Source: Marimonas arenosa
GTDB lineage: Bacteria > Pseudomonadota > Alphaproteobacteria > Rhodobacterales > Rhodobacteraceae
Direction of reading: 5' to 3'
Assembly: GCF_030848945.1 (NCBI RefSeq)
Contig: NZ_JANHAX010000002.1
Coordinates: 620,001-684,000, forward strand
DNA: 64,000 bases
Both the position numbers and the translations under genes were made by a program. This document shows positions 11,903-20,703 of this stretch, one piece after another. Below the pieces are notes generated by a model. That model ran no database searches and was not told the origin of the DNA. It saw nothing but the letters and a program-made list of their open reading frames with translations. The stretch's first letter is position 1. Each line of letters opens with the position of its first letter.

Positions 11903-12369
11903 GTCCAAGGTCCCCCTGCGAAATAGAAAACAGGAGCCTTGGCAACGTCATGCATGCCGTGTCGTTGCATGGGTTGCGCGAAAGGCGGGCCGCGGTTGTC
12001 GGGCCAGAATTGCGCCGGGTTCGCAATCAGCGTCTGGGCACCGTGGACCGCGCGCTCTCGCGCGGCCTGAGCGCGCGTCGGTGACGCCTCAGCAGCCGTG
12101 AAGGCTTCAATTTCGGGAAGGGCACAGAACGGGCAAGTGGCGCAGGCCGGACACTCGCCCTCGTCGGCATCCTCGTCGCCCGACAGGTCGACCTTTTTCA
12201 TGACCGGGCCGAATTCGGAACAGATTTCAATCCATACGCCGCTGTTCCGCTCTTGCGCCGCCAACGGCACGGACTGCGAGATAACAAGCGCCAGCATGGC
12301 AAGAACCGCAGCAAACCGGCATTGCCAATCTCTGGTTTTGAAAAACGTGTTCGTGCTGCGGGACCGCAT
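11899..12369 (-). CDS. nosC: NosC-like Cys-rich small protein, first gene of the nos operon
   Basis: A 156-aa protein beginning with a hydrophobic segment (roughly residues 18-38, ending SVPLAAQ) that reads as a signal or anchor. It then carries an acidic stretch 'DLSGDEDADEGE' directly before a four-Cys motif, CPACATCPFC, i.e. CxxCxxCxxC. Paracoccus denitrificans has a nosC gene encoding a CxxCxxC protein of unknown function at the same place ahead of nosR, which is the basis for the symbol. Its stop overlaps the nosR ATG by 4 nt. Ribosome site is weak (TAGGCAC). A role in metal handling is only a guess from the Cys motif. Confidence 0.8.
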   Translation of the reverse strand: MRSRSTNTFFKTRDWQCRFAAVLAMLALVISQSVPLAAQERNSGVWIEICSEFGPVMKKVDLSGDEDADEGECPACATCPFCALPEIEAFTAAEASPTRAQAARERAVHGAQTLIANPAQFWPDNRGPPFAQPMQRHGMHDVAKAPVFYFAGGPWT

Positions 12370-12400
12370 TTCTTGTGCCTATGCCGACTGGAACAGCCTC

Positions 12401-12442
12401 TGCATAGTCTGCCGATTCCTGCGCCGCCTTGACTTTAAGCAA
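12401..12442 (-). promoter_or_regulatory. FNR/NnrR-type box and -10 for the nos operon
   Basis: At 12429-12442 the minus strand reads TTGCTTAAAGTCAA, a TTG-N8-CAA site as bound by FNR/NnrR/DNR-class regulators (full FNR consensus TTGAT-N4-ATCAA). At 12401-12406 the minus strand reads TATGCA, a plausible -10. The centres are 32 nt apart, which puts the box at -41.5 from the predicted start near 12394, the class II activation geometry. The nosC ATG is about 25 nt further. Which regulator binds cannot be told from the site. Confidence 0.7.
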
Positions 12443-12748
12443 GGCACGCGGCGCTTCCGCGTTCTTTGCTTTCGGCCCGCCGTTTTCAGGTGGTCCGGGC
12501 TCTGGCGGTGACACAGTCGAATGTCAAGCTACGTGCGGCATGGACAGCGCGTTTGACGAAAGCAGGAAGCGTGGGCGCCGCGCTGCTGTCCTACCAGTGA
12601 GGCTGCTTTTTCGTAAGCTGCACCAGTGCCTCCGCGTCGCAGCATCTGGCCCAGCCCCGCCGAGACAGATGAACATCAGCGCCTTCGCCGCCACCGCGTT
12701 GCGGCTCCGCAGATTGGCATAGAAGACCGGCAAGTCACGCAAGTCCAT
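12443..12748. other. Intergenic region between nos promoter and tRNA-Ser
   Basis: About 306 nt holding nothing convincing beyond the possible upstream part of the nos promoter. Short frames on both strands have no recognisable product. No direct repeat of the tRNA 3' end was noticed here or at the far (IS-remnant) side of the operon. Confidence 0.5.
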
Positions 12749-12838
12749 TGGCGGAGGAGGTGGGATTCGAACCCACGGAAGGCGTGAACCTTCGCCGGTT
12801 TTCAAGACCGGTGCATTCGACCACTCTGCCACTCCTCC
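12749..12838 (-). tRNA. tRNA-Ser (anticodon TGA)
   Basis: On the minus strand a 90-nt class II tRNA runs from 12838 to an encoded CCA at 12749-12751. The acceptor arm GGAGGAG pairs with CTCCTCC. The anticodon arm is CCGGT-CTTGAAA-ACCGG with anticodon TGA. A long variable arm of serine type (CGAAGGTTCACGCCTTCG) and the T-arm GTGGG-TTCGAAT-CCCAC follow. The discriminator is G, as usual for tRNA-Ser. It stands alone, without neighbouring tRNA genes. Confidence 0.98.
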
Positions 12839-12985
12839 GGCCAGACCGTGGGTAAACAAGCCGGCGCGATTCTGAAAGATGCAGTTTCGAGCCATAGCGC
12901 GAATTGACATGCGGTGCGTACGCTGTAGGGACAAGGCCATGGAAATCGTGCGTAACGGCAACGTGGGTGGGGGGGCGGAAGGCTG

Positions 12986-13429
12986 ATGCCACGGTCGGCC
13001 GTCCCCCTACCGGATCACGCCTACGTGCCGGGCCGGACCCCGCGCCACTCGTCGGGTCGCTTCGCGGCGATCTGTGCCACGGTGGACCGCGGCGGCGACC
13101 CGGCCCGGCTGGTAGATTGCGAGGCGTGGACGCTGGGCTGTGCCTGGCTCGATGCCGGCTATTTCTGGGAGGCACACGAACTGCTGGAAGCCGTCTGGGC
13201 GGTGCTGCCGCAGAATTCGCCCGAGCGGCGCCTTGTACAGGCGCTCATTCAGATCGCCAATGCCGGGCTCAAGGCGCGGATGGGGCGGCCCGGCGCGGTG
13301 GCGCGGCTGGCCGAGATCGTGCGTGATCTGCTTGCAGAGTGCGGCAGCGGCGGGCGGGAGGACATCATGGGACTGCGGCTCGAGGACTTGGCGCGCCGGA
13401 TCGACGAGATCGAAGCCGGATGGACTTGA
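12986..13429 (+). CDS. DUF309 domain protein
   Basis: A 147-aa protein of the DUF309 family, recognised from 'GYFWEAHELLEAVWAVLP' (about residues 58-75) and 'LVQALIQIANAGLKARMG', the two conserved helices of this small all-alpha fold. The biochemical role of DUF309 is not known. It runs divergently from the tRNA-Ser gene and is followed after 51 nt by a thioesterase gene in the same direction, probably one transcript. The ATG at 12986 has a GGGGGGGCGGAAGG-type purine run just upstream. A second, out-of-frame ORF starting at 12904 covers the same DNA and is not supported. Confidence 0.8.
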   Translation: MPRSAVPLPDHAYVPGRTPRHSSGRFAAICATVDRGGDPARLVDCEAWTLGCAWLDAGYFWEAHELLEAVWAVLPQNSPERRLVQALIQIANAGLKARMGRPGAVARLAEIVRDLLAECGSGGREDIMGLRLEDLARRIDEIEAGWT

Positions 13430-13480
13430 CGGGGCGGGCGGCGGCCGCCATACGCGCCGGCGCAGCAGAAGGGTGGAGCG

Positions 13481-13927
13481 ATGCAGACGAAATCCGGGCG
13501 GCCGGCCTTTGAGCATGAAGTCCGCGTGAGCTGGGGCGATTGCGATCCTGCCAAGATTGCCTATACAGCGCGAATCCCATGGTGGGCACTTGATGCCATC
13601 AATGCGTGGTGGGAGGCGCACCTGGGCGGCGACGGCTGGTACCAGATGGAGCTGGACCGCAACGTCGGCACGCCGTTCGTTCACATGAGCCTTGATTTCC
13701 GCGCCCCGATCACACCGCGCCACCGGCTGATCTGCAAGGTCGGTCCAACCCGGCTGGGCAACTCCTCCATCACCTTCCGGGTCGAGGGCTGGCAGGATGG
13801 CACGCAGTGCTTCGAGGGCAGTTTCGTCTGCGTCTTCATCGTCGCCGATGCGTTCCGCCCGCAGCCGGCCCCACCCGATATCCGTGCCGTGGTCGAGGCG
13901 CAGATCGTGGAAGTTCCTGCCGAATAA
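13481..13927 (+). CDS. Acyl-CoA thioesterase, 4-hydroxybenzoyl-CoA thioesterase-like hotdog protein
   Basis: A 148-aa single hotdog-fold protein. The segment 'VRVSWGDCDPAKIAYTARI' (about residues 14-32) carries the Asp-containing active-site motif (GDCDPA) of the 4HBT/YbgC-like thioesterases, where this Asp is the catalytic or orienting residue. The later part 'SLDFRAPITPRHRLICK' matches the central beta strands. It should hydrolyse an acyl- or aroyl-CoA in the cytoplasm, with substrate unknown. Start ATG 13481 follows GGTGGAGCG. Confidence 0.88.
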   Translation: MQTKSGRPAFEHEVRVSWGDCDPAKIAYTARIPWWALDAINAWWEAHLGGDGWYQMELDRNVGTPFVHMSLDFRAPITPRHRLICKVGPTRLGNSSITFRVEGWQDGTQCFEGSFVCVFIVADAFRPQPAPPDIRAVVEAQIVEVPAE

Positions 13928-14127
13928 GCGAAAACCTGTCGTCCGGCGGGAAGATCGGCGCGGTATTTCGTCGAAAATTCGCCGACGGCGCGACGCGGAC
14001 TTTCCATGAAAGGGAAGCGGCGCTAAACTGCGCCTGTGGTCGGGCCGATTTTGTCGGGTCGAAGGCATGAGGTCAGGCGCAATCAACATCCGGGAGAACC
14101 GGGGCGCAAAAGGGCAGAGGATCGGGC

Positions 14128-15027
14128 ATGGGTTTCGTGGGCAGCAACAGGATAACCTTGGAAAGGGTCGGACGGGGTGTGCTCGCTTTCGGTCTGGTGG
14201 CATCGCTTGCCGCCTGCGAGGATGGCGTGAACTTCGATCTGTTCCAGACGAAGCCGGATGCTGAAAGCGAGCAGGGCGAGGCCAGCTCGGCGCGGTCGGG
14301 CAAGACGACCGAGCGCGATGTCGAGGCGCCGGAGGTCTTCCAGGTGACCGAAGCCGGCCTGTGGGACGGCCGGCCGTCGCTGGGCGGCGTCTGGGTCGCG
14401 CATCCCGACGTCAAGGACCCCGAGCGGGTGCTTATCCGGAACGAGGCCAACAACAAGTTCGTGGTCGGCGCACTGTTCCGGCGCGAACGGGAAAACCCGG
14501 GGCCGCGTCTGCAGGTATCGTCGGATGCCGCAGAGGCGCTCGGCATGCTGGCTGGCCAACCGATGAAGCTCAACGTCACCGCGCTGCGGCGCGAAGAAGT
14601 GGTCGAGGAACCGCCGCAAGACGAGGTCATGACTGAAACCGCGCTGGACGTGCCGTCCGAGGTTGCAGCGACGCCGTTGGATCCGATTGCCGGCGCGGCG
14701 GCGGCGATCGAAAGTGCCGAAGGCGCAGTCAAACCGGTTGAGGCGGCGGCAGCACCCGCGCCGAAACCCAAGCCGAAGCCGAAGAAATCGGGGCTGGAGA
14801 AGCCTTACATCCAGATCGGTATCTTCAGTGTCGAGAAGAATGCCAACAACACGGCCACGGCGATGCGTCAGGCCGGCATGATCCCAACGGTCAAGAAGCA
14901 GTCGATCAAGGACAAACCGTTCTGGCGTGTGCTGGTCGGTCCGGCGAATACCAGCGCGGAACGGGCCGAACTGTTGAAAAAGATCAAAGCATCGGGCTTT
15001 ACTGACGCATATTTCGTAACAAACTGA
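14128..15027 (+). CDS. SPOR-domain lipoprotein
   Basis: A 299-aa predicted lipoprotein. A signal sequence ends in a lipobox 'ASLAAC' (Cys near residue 30). A middle region rich in Ala/Glu/Pro follows, including a Pro-Lys linker 'APKPKPKPKKSG', and then a C-terminal SPOR domain from about residue 225 ('KPYIQIGIFSVEKNANNT'...'KPFWRVLVGPANTSAERAELL'). SPOR domains bind denuded septal peptidoglycan. The next gene is a DD-carboxypeptidase 13 nt downstream, which fits a joint cell-wall role and a shared operon running through tmk-holB-tatD. It differs from RlpA in lacking an obvious double-psi barrel signature. Confidence 0.85.
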   Translation: MGFVGSNRITLERVGRGVLAFGLVASLAACEDGVNFDLFQTKPDAESEQGEASSARSGKTTERDVEAPEVFQVTEAGLWDGRPSLGGVWVAHPDVKDPERVLIRNEANNKFVVGALFRRERENPGPRLQVSSDAAEALGMLAGQPMKLNVTALRREEVVEEPPQDEVMTETALDVPSEVAATPLDPIAGAAAAIESAEGAVKPVEAAAAPAPKPKPKPKKSGLEKPYIQIGIFSVEKNANNTATAMRQAGMIPTVKKQSIKDKPFWRVLVGPANTSAERAELLKKIKASGFTDAYFVTN

Positions 15028-15039
15028 ACCTGAGTCGAG

Positions 15040-16209
15040 ATGCCAAACCTGCTCGCCCGGATGATCACCGGCCTTGTTGCCGCAGTTTTTCTGTCACTGC
15101 CAGCCCATGCCTTCGAAACCCAGGCCCGCGCGGCTTATGTGGTGGATTACAACACCGGCACGGTGCTGCTGGCCAAGAATGCCGACACGCCGCTGCCGCC
15201 GGCTTCGATGTCAAAGCTCATGACGCTCTATGTCGCCTTCGAAGCGATCCGCGATGGGCGGCTGTCGGTGTCAGAGAAGCTGCCGGTGTCGCAGCACGCG
15301 ATGAATTACGGCGGTTCGACCCTGTTTCTGAAGGCCGGAGAGCGGGTCAGCGTCGAGGACCTGTTGCGCGGCATCATCGTGCTTTCGGGCAATGATGCCT
15401 GCGCCGTGATCGCCGAAGCGCTCAGCCCGGACGGTACCGAGTTGGGGTTTGCCCGGTTCATGACCCAGCGGGCACGGCAACTGGGCATGACCAACTCGAC
15501 CTTCGTCAATTCCAACGGCTGGCCCGCCGATGGCCACCGGATGAGCATGCGCGATCTGGCGCTTCTGGCCAACCGCATCATCACCGATTTCCCGGACTTC
15601 TATCCGATGTTCGCCGAGAAGGAGTTCCTGTTCGACGAAAACGAGTCGCAGAACCGCTATAACCGTAACCCGCTCCTGGGGCTGGCGATCGGCGCCGACG
15701 GGCTCAAGACCGGCCACACCCAAGAGGCCGGTTACGGCCTCGTCGGCTCGGCGGTCCAGAACGGGCGGCGGGTGATCTTCGTGGTCTCCGGCTTGTCGAC
15801 AGCACAGGCGAGGGCTCGCGAGGCCGAGGCGATCGTCAACTGGGCCTTTCGCCAGTTCGCGCAGAAAACCGTGATCGAGAAAGGCAAGGTACTGGCCGAG
15901 GCCGATGTCTGGATGGGCGATGCCCCTACGGTTGGGCTGGTGACCGCCGAGGACGTCAGCACGCTGGTACCGCTGACCGCCGGCGGCAAGGTCGAGGCCG
16001 AGCTGATCTATGACAACCCGGTCAATGCCCCGATTCGCCAGGGGGCGCCGCTGGCCGAGTTGATCCTCAAACCCGACGGCCTGGAGGAGCTGCGCGTGCC
16101 GCTGGTGGCAGCATCCGATGTCGGTCGTGGCGGTTTCATGGTGAGAATGAAGACCGTGTCGGGCATCCTGCTGAAACGTCTGAACGAAGGCCCCGAGGGC
16201 GCGTCTTGA
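15040..16209 (+). CDS. D-alanyl-D-alanine carboxypeptidase (penicillin-binding protein 5/6 type)
   Basis: A 389-aa serine peptidase of family S11. All three active-site motifs are in place: S56-M-S-K59 (SxxK), S116-G-N118 (SxN) and K223-T-G225 (KTG). A Sec signal (residues 1-24, ending PAHAF) exports it. The C-terminal domain ends in 'FMVRMKTVSGILLKRL', similar to the amphipathic membrane anchor of PBP5. It removes the terminal D-Ala from peptidoglycan stems. The stop overlaps the TTG start of tmk (TTGA). Confidence 0.94.
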   Translation: MPNLLARMITGLVAAVFLSLPAHAFETQARAAYVVDYNTGTVLLAKNADTPLPPASMSKLMTLYVAFEAIRDGRLSVSEKLPVSQHAMNYGGSTLFLKAGERVSVEDLLRGIIVLSGNDACAVIAEALSPDGTELGFARFMTQRARQLGMTNSTFVNSNGWPADGHRMSMRDLALLANRIITDFPDFYPMFAEKEFLFDENESQNRYNRNPLLGLAIGADGLKTGHTQEAGYGLVGSAVQNGRRVIFVVSGLSTAQARAREAEAIVNWAFRQFAQKTVIEKGKVLAEADVWMGDAPTVGLVTAEDVSTLVPLTAGGKVEAELIYDNPVNAPIRQGAPLAELILKPDGLEELRVPLVAASDVGRGGFMVRMKTVSGILLKRLNEGPEGAS

Positions 16210-16832
16210 GCCACGGTGGGCGATTTATCACGCTGGAGGGTATCGACGGGTCCGGCAAATCCACACAGGCCCGGTTGTTGGCCGGGGCGCTTGAGGCGCA
16301 CGGGCATGACGTGACGCTGACGCGCGAGCCCGGCGGCTCGCCCGGGGCCGAGGAAATCCGCGCGCTGGTGCTGGAGGGCGACCCCGACCGCTGGTCGGCC
16401 GAGACCGAGCTGCTGTTGTTCACTGCCGCGCGGCGCGATCACCTGGAACGCACGATCCGCCCGGCGCTTGACGCGGGCAAGGTGGTGATCTGCGACCGCT
16501 TCGTGGACAGCACCAGGATGTACCAAGGCCTGTCGCGCGGCGATCTGCGCGCAAAGGTCGATGCCTTGCACAGGCTGATGATCGGGATCGAGGCGGACTT
16601 GACGCTGCTCTTTGACATGGATCCGGATCTGGGTCATGCCCGGGCCAAGGGCCGCGGGACCGCCGAAGAACGGTTCGAGGATTTCGGCGCCGGGATGCAG
16701 GCGAAGATGCGGCAGGGTTTTCTTGATCTGGCCGCGGAGTTTTCCGACCGCTTCCGCGTCATAGATGCCGGCCGCGCGATCGAGGCGGTGGCCGAGGATG
16801 TCGCCGCGTTGGTACTGGAGCACCTGGCATGA
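16206..16832 (+). CDS. tmk: Thymidylate kinase
   Basis: A 208-aa dTMP kinase making dTDP from dTMP and ATP. The P-loop is 'EGIDGSGKST' (residues 11-20), the DRx motif 'CDRFVDSTRMYQG', and the LID/Arg-rich region 'KGRGTAEERFE'. The only start compatible with the P-loop position is TTG at 16206, overlapping the upstream stop as TTGA, so expression depends on coupling to the carboxypeptidase gene. Downstream it overlaps holB by 4 nt. Confidence 0.95.
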   Translation: MSHGGRFITLEGIDGSGKSTQARLLAGALEAHGHDVTLTREPGGSPGAEEIRALVLEGDPDRWSAETELLLFTAARRDHLERTIRPALDAGKVVICDRFVDSTRMYQGLSRGDLRAKVDALHRLMIGIEADLTLLFDMDPDLGHARAKGRGTAEERFEDFGAGMQAKMRQGFLDLAAEFSDRFRVIDAGRAIEAVAEDVAALVLEHLA

Positions 16833-17956
16833 ACGGGGAGGCTCCTCCCGAGCCCGACAGGATCGAGGGGGCGCCGCATCCGCGCGAAACCCGGCGGCTG
16901 ATCGGGCAGGGGGCCGCGCGGGCGGCGTTCCTCGAGGCTTACAAGTCCGGGAGATTGCACCATGCCTGGCTCCTGACCGGCCCGCGCGGTGTCGGCAAGG
17001 CGACGCTAGCCTGGGAAATCGCCCGTTTTCTGCTGGCCACGCCCGAGGGCGAAGAGGGCGGGCTGTTCGAAGACACGCCGCCGGTGCCGAGTTCGCTGGA
17101 AATTGATCCAGACCACCCGGTCGCGCGGCGGATCATGGCCGGCTCGGAGCCCGGGCTGAAACTGATCAGGCGCACGCCCAATCCCAATACGGGGCGACTG
17201 CGTGACGTTATTTCGGTCGATGATATCCGCCAGTTGACGCCGTTTCTCAGCCTCTCGGCGGCCGAGGGCGGGTGGAGGGTGGTGATCGTCGATGCCGCCG
17301 ACGAGATGAACCCGCAGGCTTCCAACGCGCTGTTGAAGATGCTCGAGGAACCGCCCGCAAAGACCACGATGCTACTGGTTTCGCATCAGCCCTCCCGGTT
17401 GCTGCCAACGATCCGTTCGCGCTGCCGGGTGCTGCGGCTGACGCCTCTTGCACCAACCGACATGGCCGAAGCGCTGGCTCAGGTCGGGATCGTCCCCGAG
17501 CCGGGCCAGGAGGAGGCGCTGGCGGCGCTCTCGGGCGGGTCGGTTGGTGAGGCGGTGCGGCTGATCAATCTCGGTGGGCTGGAGATCTATGCCGAACTGG
17601 TGGGTCTGTTCGGCGACCTGCCCAGGATGGACCGGAGCCGCGCTTTGAAACTGGCCGAGGCGGCGGCGACGCGGGGGGCCGAAGCCAAGCTCGACTTGTT
17701 GATCGCACTTATCGAGCTGTTCCTGGCGCGGCTGGCGCGCAGCGGAGCGGCCGGCCACAACGACCCGCGCGAGGGGGCCCCGGGCGAGGCGGCACTGTTT
17801 GCCCGACTGGCGCCCGATGCGCGAGCGTCGCAGGTCTGGGCCGAGCTGGCCGAAGCGCTGGGTCAGCGGATGCGGCATGGACGGGCGGTCAACCTTGACC
17901 CTGCCGCGCTGATCCTTGATACGCTGTTGAAGATCCGAGACTGCGCCGCGGGCTGA
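16829..17956 (+). CDS. holB: DNA polymerase III subunit delta'
   Basis: A 375-aa clamp-loader delta' subunit (AAA+ fold). It has 'HHAWLLTGPRGVGKATLAW' (Walker-A-like loop), 'VVIVDAADEMNPQASNALL' and 'LEEPPAKTTMLLVSHQPSRL' with the SRC motif 'TIRSRCRVLRL' that acts as the trans-acting arginine region of delta'. It helps load the beta sliding clamp. It starts ATG 16829 overlapping the tmk stop. The holB-tatD junction is 16 nt. Confidence 0.95.
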   Translation: MNGEAPPEPDRIEGAPHPRETRRLIGQGAARAAFLEAYKSGRLHHAWLLTGPRGVGKATLAWEIARFLLATPEGEEGGLFEDTPPVPSSLEIDPDHPVARRIMAGSEPGLKLIRRTPNPNTGRLRDVISVDDIRQLTPFLSLSAAEGGWRVVIVDAADEMNPQASNALLKMLEEPPAKTTMLLVSHQPSRLLPTIRSRCRVLRLTPLAPTDMAEALAQVGIVPEPGQEEALAALSGGSVGEAVRLINLGGLEIYAELVGLFGDLPRMDRSRALKLAEAAATRGAEAKLDLLIALIELFLARLARSGAAGHNDPREGAPGEAALFARLAPDARASQVWAELAEALGQRMRHGRAVNLDPAALILDTLLKIRDCAAG

Positions 17957-17972
17957 GGCCCGAGAAGGACCA

Positions 17973-18779
17973 ATGACCGAAACGCCGCACATCACTGACA
18001 GCCATTGCCATCTCGATTTCCCAGACTTCGGGGATGAGCTTGACGAGGTCGTGGCGCGGGCGCAGCGGGCCGGTGTTGGCCGGATGGTGACGATCTGCAC
18101 GCGGCTGAAAAACGAACCCGATGTGCGGGCGATCGCCGAGTCGCATGAGGCGGTGTTCTATGCCGCCGGCACCCATCCGATGAGTGCCGCCGAGGAGCCG
18201 CTGGCAACAGTTGACGAACTGGTCGGCCTGGCTGCGCACCCGAAATTTGTCGGTATCGGCGAGACCGGGCTCGACTATCACTACACCGCCGACAGCGCCG
18301 AAGTGCAACAAGAGTCATTGCGTATCCATATCGCGGCAGCGCAGGACACCGGTCTGCCGCTGATCATCCATGCCCGCGCGGCGGACGAGGACATGGCGTG
18401 GATCCTCAGCGAAGAGCATCGCAACGGCGTTTTTTCCTGCGTGATGCATTGTTATTCTTCGGGGCCAGAGCTGGCGCGGGTTGCGCTCGATCTGGGGTTT
18501 TACCTGTCGATGTCTGGCATTGCGGCTTTCCCCAAGAGCCAGGAGGTGCGCGACATCTTTGCCTCGGCCCCGGTCGAACGCGTGCTTGTCGAAACCGACA
18601 GCCCCTACCTCGCCCCGCCGCCACATCGCGGCAAGCGCAACGAGCCGGCCTACACGGTGCATACCGCCCGGGTCGGGGCCGAGGTTTTCGGTATGGACTA
18701 TGCAGCCTTCGCTGCGCAGACAGAGGCAAATTTCGAACGGCTTTTCTGGAAAGTGGCACGTTACGAGGCGGCGGCGTGA
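17973..18779 (+). CDS. TatD family metal-dependent deoxyribonuclease
   Basis: A 268-aa TIM-barrel hydrolase. Metal-binding residues of the family are visible: H11-x-H13 in 'DSHCHLDF', Glu in 'GIGETGLDYH', His in 'PLIIHARAA', His in 'VMHCYSSG' and Asp in 'VETDSPYLAP'. TatD enzymes are Mg-dependent 3'-5' exonucleases or D-aminoacyl-tRNA-type hydrolases acting in the cytoplasm. Ribosome site AGAAGGACCA precedes the ATG. Its stop shares a base with the next ATG (TGATG). Confidence 0.93.
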   Translation: MTETPHITDSHCHLDFPDFGDELDEVVARAQRAGVGRMVTICTRLKNEPDVRAIAESHEAVFYAAGTHPMSAAEEPLATVDELVGLAAHPKFVGIGETGLDYHYTADSAEVQQESLRIHIAAAQDTGLPLIIHARAADEDMAWILSEEHRNGVFSCVMHCYSSGPELARVALDLGFYLSMSGIAAFPKSQEVRDIFASAPVERVLVETDSPYLAPPPHRGKRNEPAYTVHTARVGAEVFGMDYAAFAAQTEANFERLFWKVARYEAAA

Positions 18780-19576
18780 TGGCGGAGTTGCGCTTTACCA
18801 TCCTTGGCTGCGGCTCGTCCGGGGGGGTGCCGCGTCTCGGTGGGCATTGGGGGCAATGCGACCCGGAGAACCCGCGCAATCGTCGCCAGCGCTGTTCATT
18901 GCTGGTCGAACGGATTGACGGTGGCAACGTCACCCGGGTGCTGATCGACACGTCACCCGACCTGCGCCAGCAGCTGCTTGACGCCGGTGTGGGCGAACTG
19001 GACGGCGTGGTCTGGACCCATAGCCATGCCGATCACGTGCACGGACTCGACGATCTTCGGATGATCGTCTTCAACATGCGCCGGCGGCTTGATGTCTGGG
19101 CCGATGGTGACACCCAGAACGATCTCTATTCCCGCTTCGGTTATGCCTTCGTCCAGCCCGAGGACAGCCCCTATCCGCCGATCCTCGACATGCACACGAT
19201 CCGCGACGACGTGGCTATCGCGGGCGCCGGCGGCACTGTTACGCTGTCGCCCTTCAAGGTCAACCATGGCTCGATCGACGCGCTGGGGTTCCGGATCGGC
19301 GGGCTCGCCTATCTGCCGGATGTCGCCAAGATGACCGACGAGGCCTGGGCTGCGGTGACGGGCTGCGACTGCTGGGTGCTGGATGCGCTGCGGCGCGATC
19401 CGCACCCGACGCATTCGCACCTGGCACAGTCGCTGGAGTGGATCGAACGGGCCGCGCCGAAACGCGCGGTGCTTACCAACATGCATATCGATCTCGATTA
19501 CGAGACGGTCAACCGCGAAACCCCCGATCACGTCACCCCGGCCCATGACGGGATGGTGCTGAGTTTCCCGGCATGA
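18779..19576 (+). CDS. MBL-fold metallo-hydrolase (PhnP-like)
   Basis: A 265-aa metallo-beta-lactamase-fold protein. The metal motif HxHxDH is H81-S-H83-A-D85-H86 in 'WTHSHADHVHGLDDL'. The N-terminal 'ILGCGSSGGVPRLGG' is the strand-loop typical of PhnP/RNase Z-like phosphodiesterases, and 'NMHIDLDYE' supplies a later His. PhnP itself cleaves cyclic ribose phosphodiesters, but a gene following tatD in this order is a conserved alphaproteobacterial arrangement without phn genes, so the substrate is open. Start ATG 18779 is coupled to the tatD stop. Confidence 0.9.
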   Translation: MAELRFTILGCGSSGGVPRLGGHWGQCDPENPRNRRQRCSLLVERIDGGNVTRVLIDTSPDLRQQLLDAGVGELDGVVWTHSHADHVHGLDDLRMIVFNMRRRLDVWADGDTQNDLYSRFGYAFVQPEDSPYPPILDMHTIRDDVAIAGAGGTVTLSPFKVNHGSIDALGFRIGGLAYLPDVAKMTDEAWAAVTGCDCWVLDALRRDPHPTHSHLAQSLEWIERAAPKRAVLTNMHIDLDYETVNRETPDHVTPAHDGMVLSFPA

Positions 19577-19688
19577 ACCTGTCCGGATCGTCTTCGTCCG
19601 GCTCTCTCCCGGCAGATTGCCCTTGGAAATCCCCTGCCGGTGCTGCGCCTGACATGCCGGACCCGGATAGCTGCGGGCGCGTGGCCTG

Positions 19689-20618
19689 ATGCAGGCGCTT
19701 CTCGATGTCATCCTGCCGGTTTTTCTGGTGATTGGCTTCGGCTATGCCGCGGTCTGGAAAGGCTATCTCAGCCACGACAACATCGACGGGATGATGAGGT
19801 TCAGCCAGAATTTCGTGTTTCCCGCGCTGCTGTTCCGCGCCATCGCCCTTCTCGACGTGGGCGATGCGTTCAACGCGCCCTTGCTGATCAGCTTCTATAC
19901 CGGTTCGACCGTCAGCTTCTTTTTCGGGCTGTTCGGGGCGCGGGTCCTGTTTCAACGGGATTGGGAAGACGCGGTGGCGATCGGCTTCGGCTGCCTGTTC
20001 GCCAACTCGCTGATGCTGGGTCTACCGCTGACCGAGCGGGCGTTCGGGGCCGACGCGCTGGAGCCCAACTATGCCATCGTCACGGTACATGCGCCATTCT
20101 GTTATGGCCTCGGGATCACGGCGATGGAGATCGTGCGGGCGCGGGGGCAGTCGCTTGGGCGGCTGCCGGGGACGGTGTTACGCGCAATGTTCCGCAACGC
20201 GCTGGTGATCGGGATCGGGCTCGGGTTTCTGGTCAATTTCCTGTCGGTGCCGGTGCCTTTGGCGGTCATGGATGCGGTCGAGCTGCTGACTCGGGCGGCG
20301 TTGCCGGTGGCGCTCTTTGGCATGGGCGGCGTTCTGGTACGGTATCGTCCGCGGGGTGACATGAAGGTGATCGCCTATGTCTGTTTCTCGGCGCTGGCCT
20401 TGCACCCGGCGGTGGTGTTCGTGATGGGCAAGTCCCTTGGCATCAGCCAGGGCGAGTTCCGCTCGGCGGTGTTGACCGCAGCGATGCCGCCAGGGATCAA
20501 CATCTATGTCTTCGCGTCGCTGTATCAGCGGGCGCAGAAGGTTGCCGCCTCGGCGGTGCTGCTCGGAACGGCGCTGTCTGTCTTCTCCGTTTGGATGTGG
20601 TTGCACGTCATACCTTGA
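19689..20618 (+). CDS. AEC family transporter (auxin efflux carrier-like)
   Basis: A 309-aa membrane protein with about ten hydrophobic segments. The opening '[15 protein letters not shown]' and the closing pattern '[17 protein letters not shown]' are characteristic of the AEC (Mem_trans) family of secondary carriers, which move small organic anions such as malate. The gene stands 112 nt after the MBL gene; only a weak purine-rich site precedes its ATG. Substrate cannot be predicted. Confidence 0.88.
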   Translation: MQALLDVILPVFLVIGFGYAAVWKGYLSHDNIDGMMRFSQNFVFPALLFRAIALLDVGDAFNAPLLISFYTGSTVSFFFGLFGARVLFQRDWEDAVAIGFGCLFANSLMLGLPLTERAFGADALEPNYAIVTVHAPFCYGLGITAMEIVRARGQSLGRLPGTVLRAMFRNALVIGIGLGFLVNFLSVPVPLAVMDAVELLTRAALPVALFGMGGVLVRYRPRGDMKVIAYVCFSALALHPAVVFVMGKSLGISQGEFRSAVLTAAMPPGINIYVFASLYQRAQKVAASAVLLGTALSVFSVWMWLHVIP

Positions 20619-20703
20619 TCCGGCGCAAGGACAGTGGCGCGCTTGCAGGGTAGGCACGGTGTGCCCATACTCGGGAAGAAGCGAGCGGGCCAGGATTGGA
20701 GTG

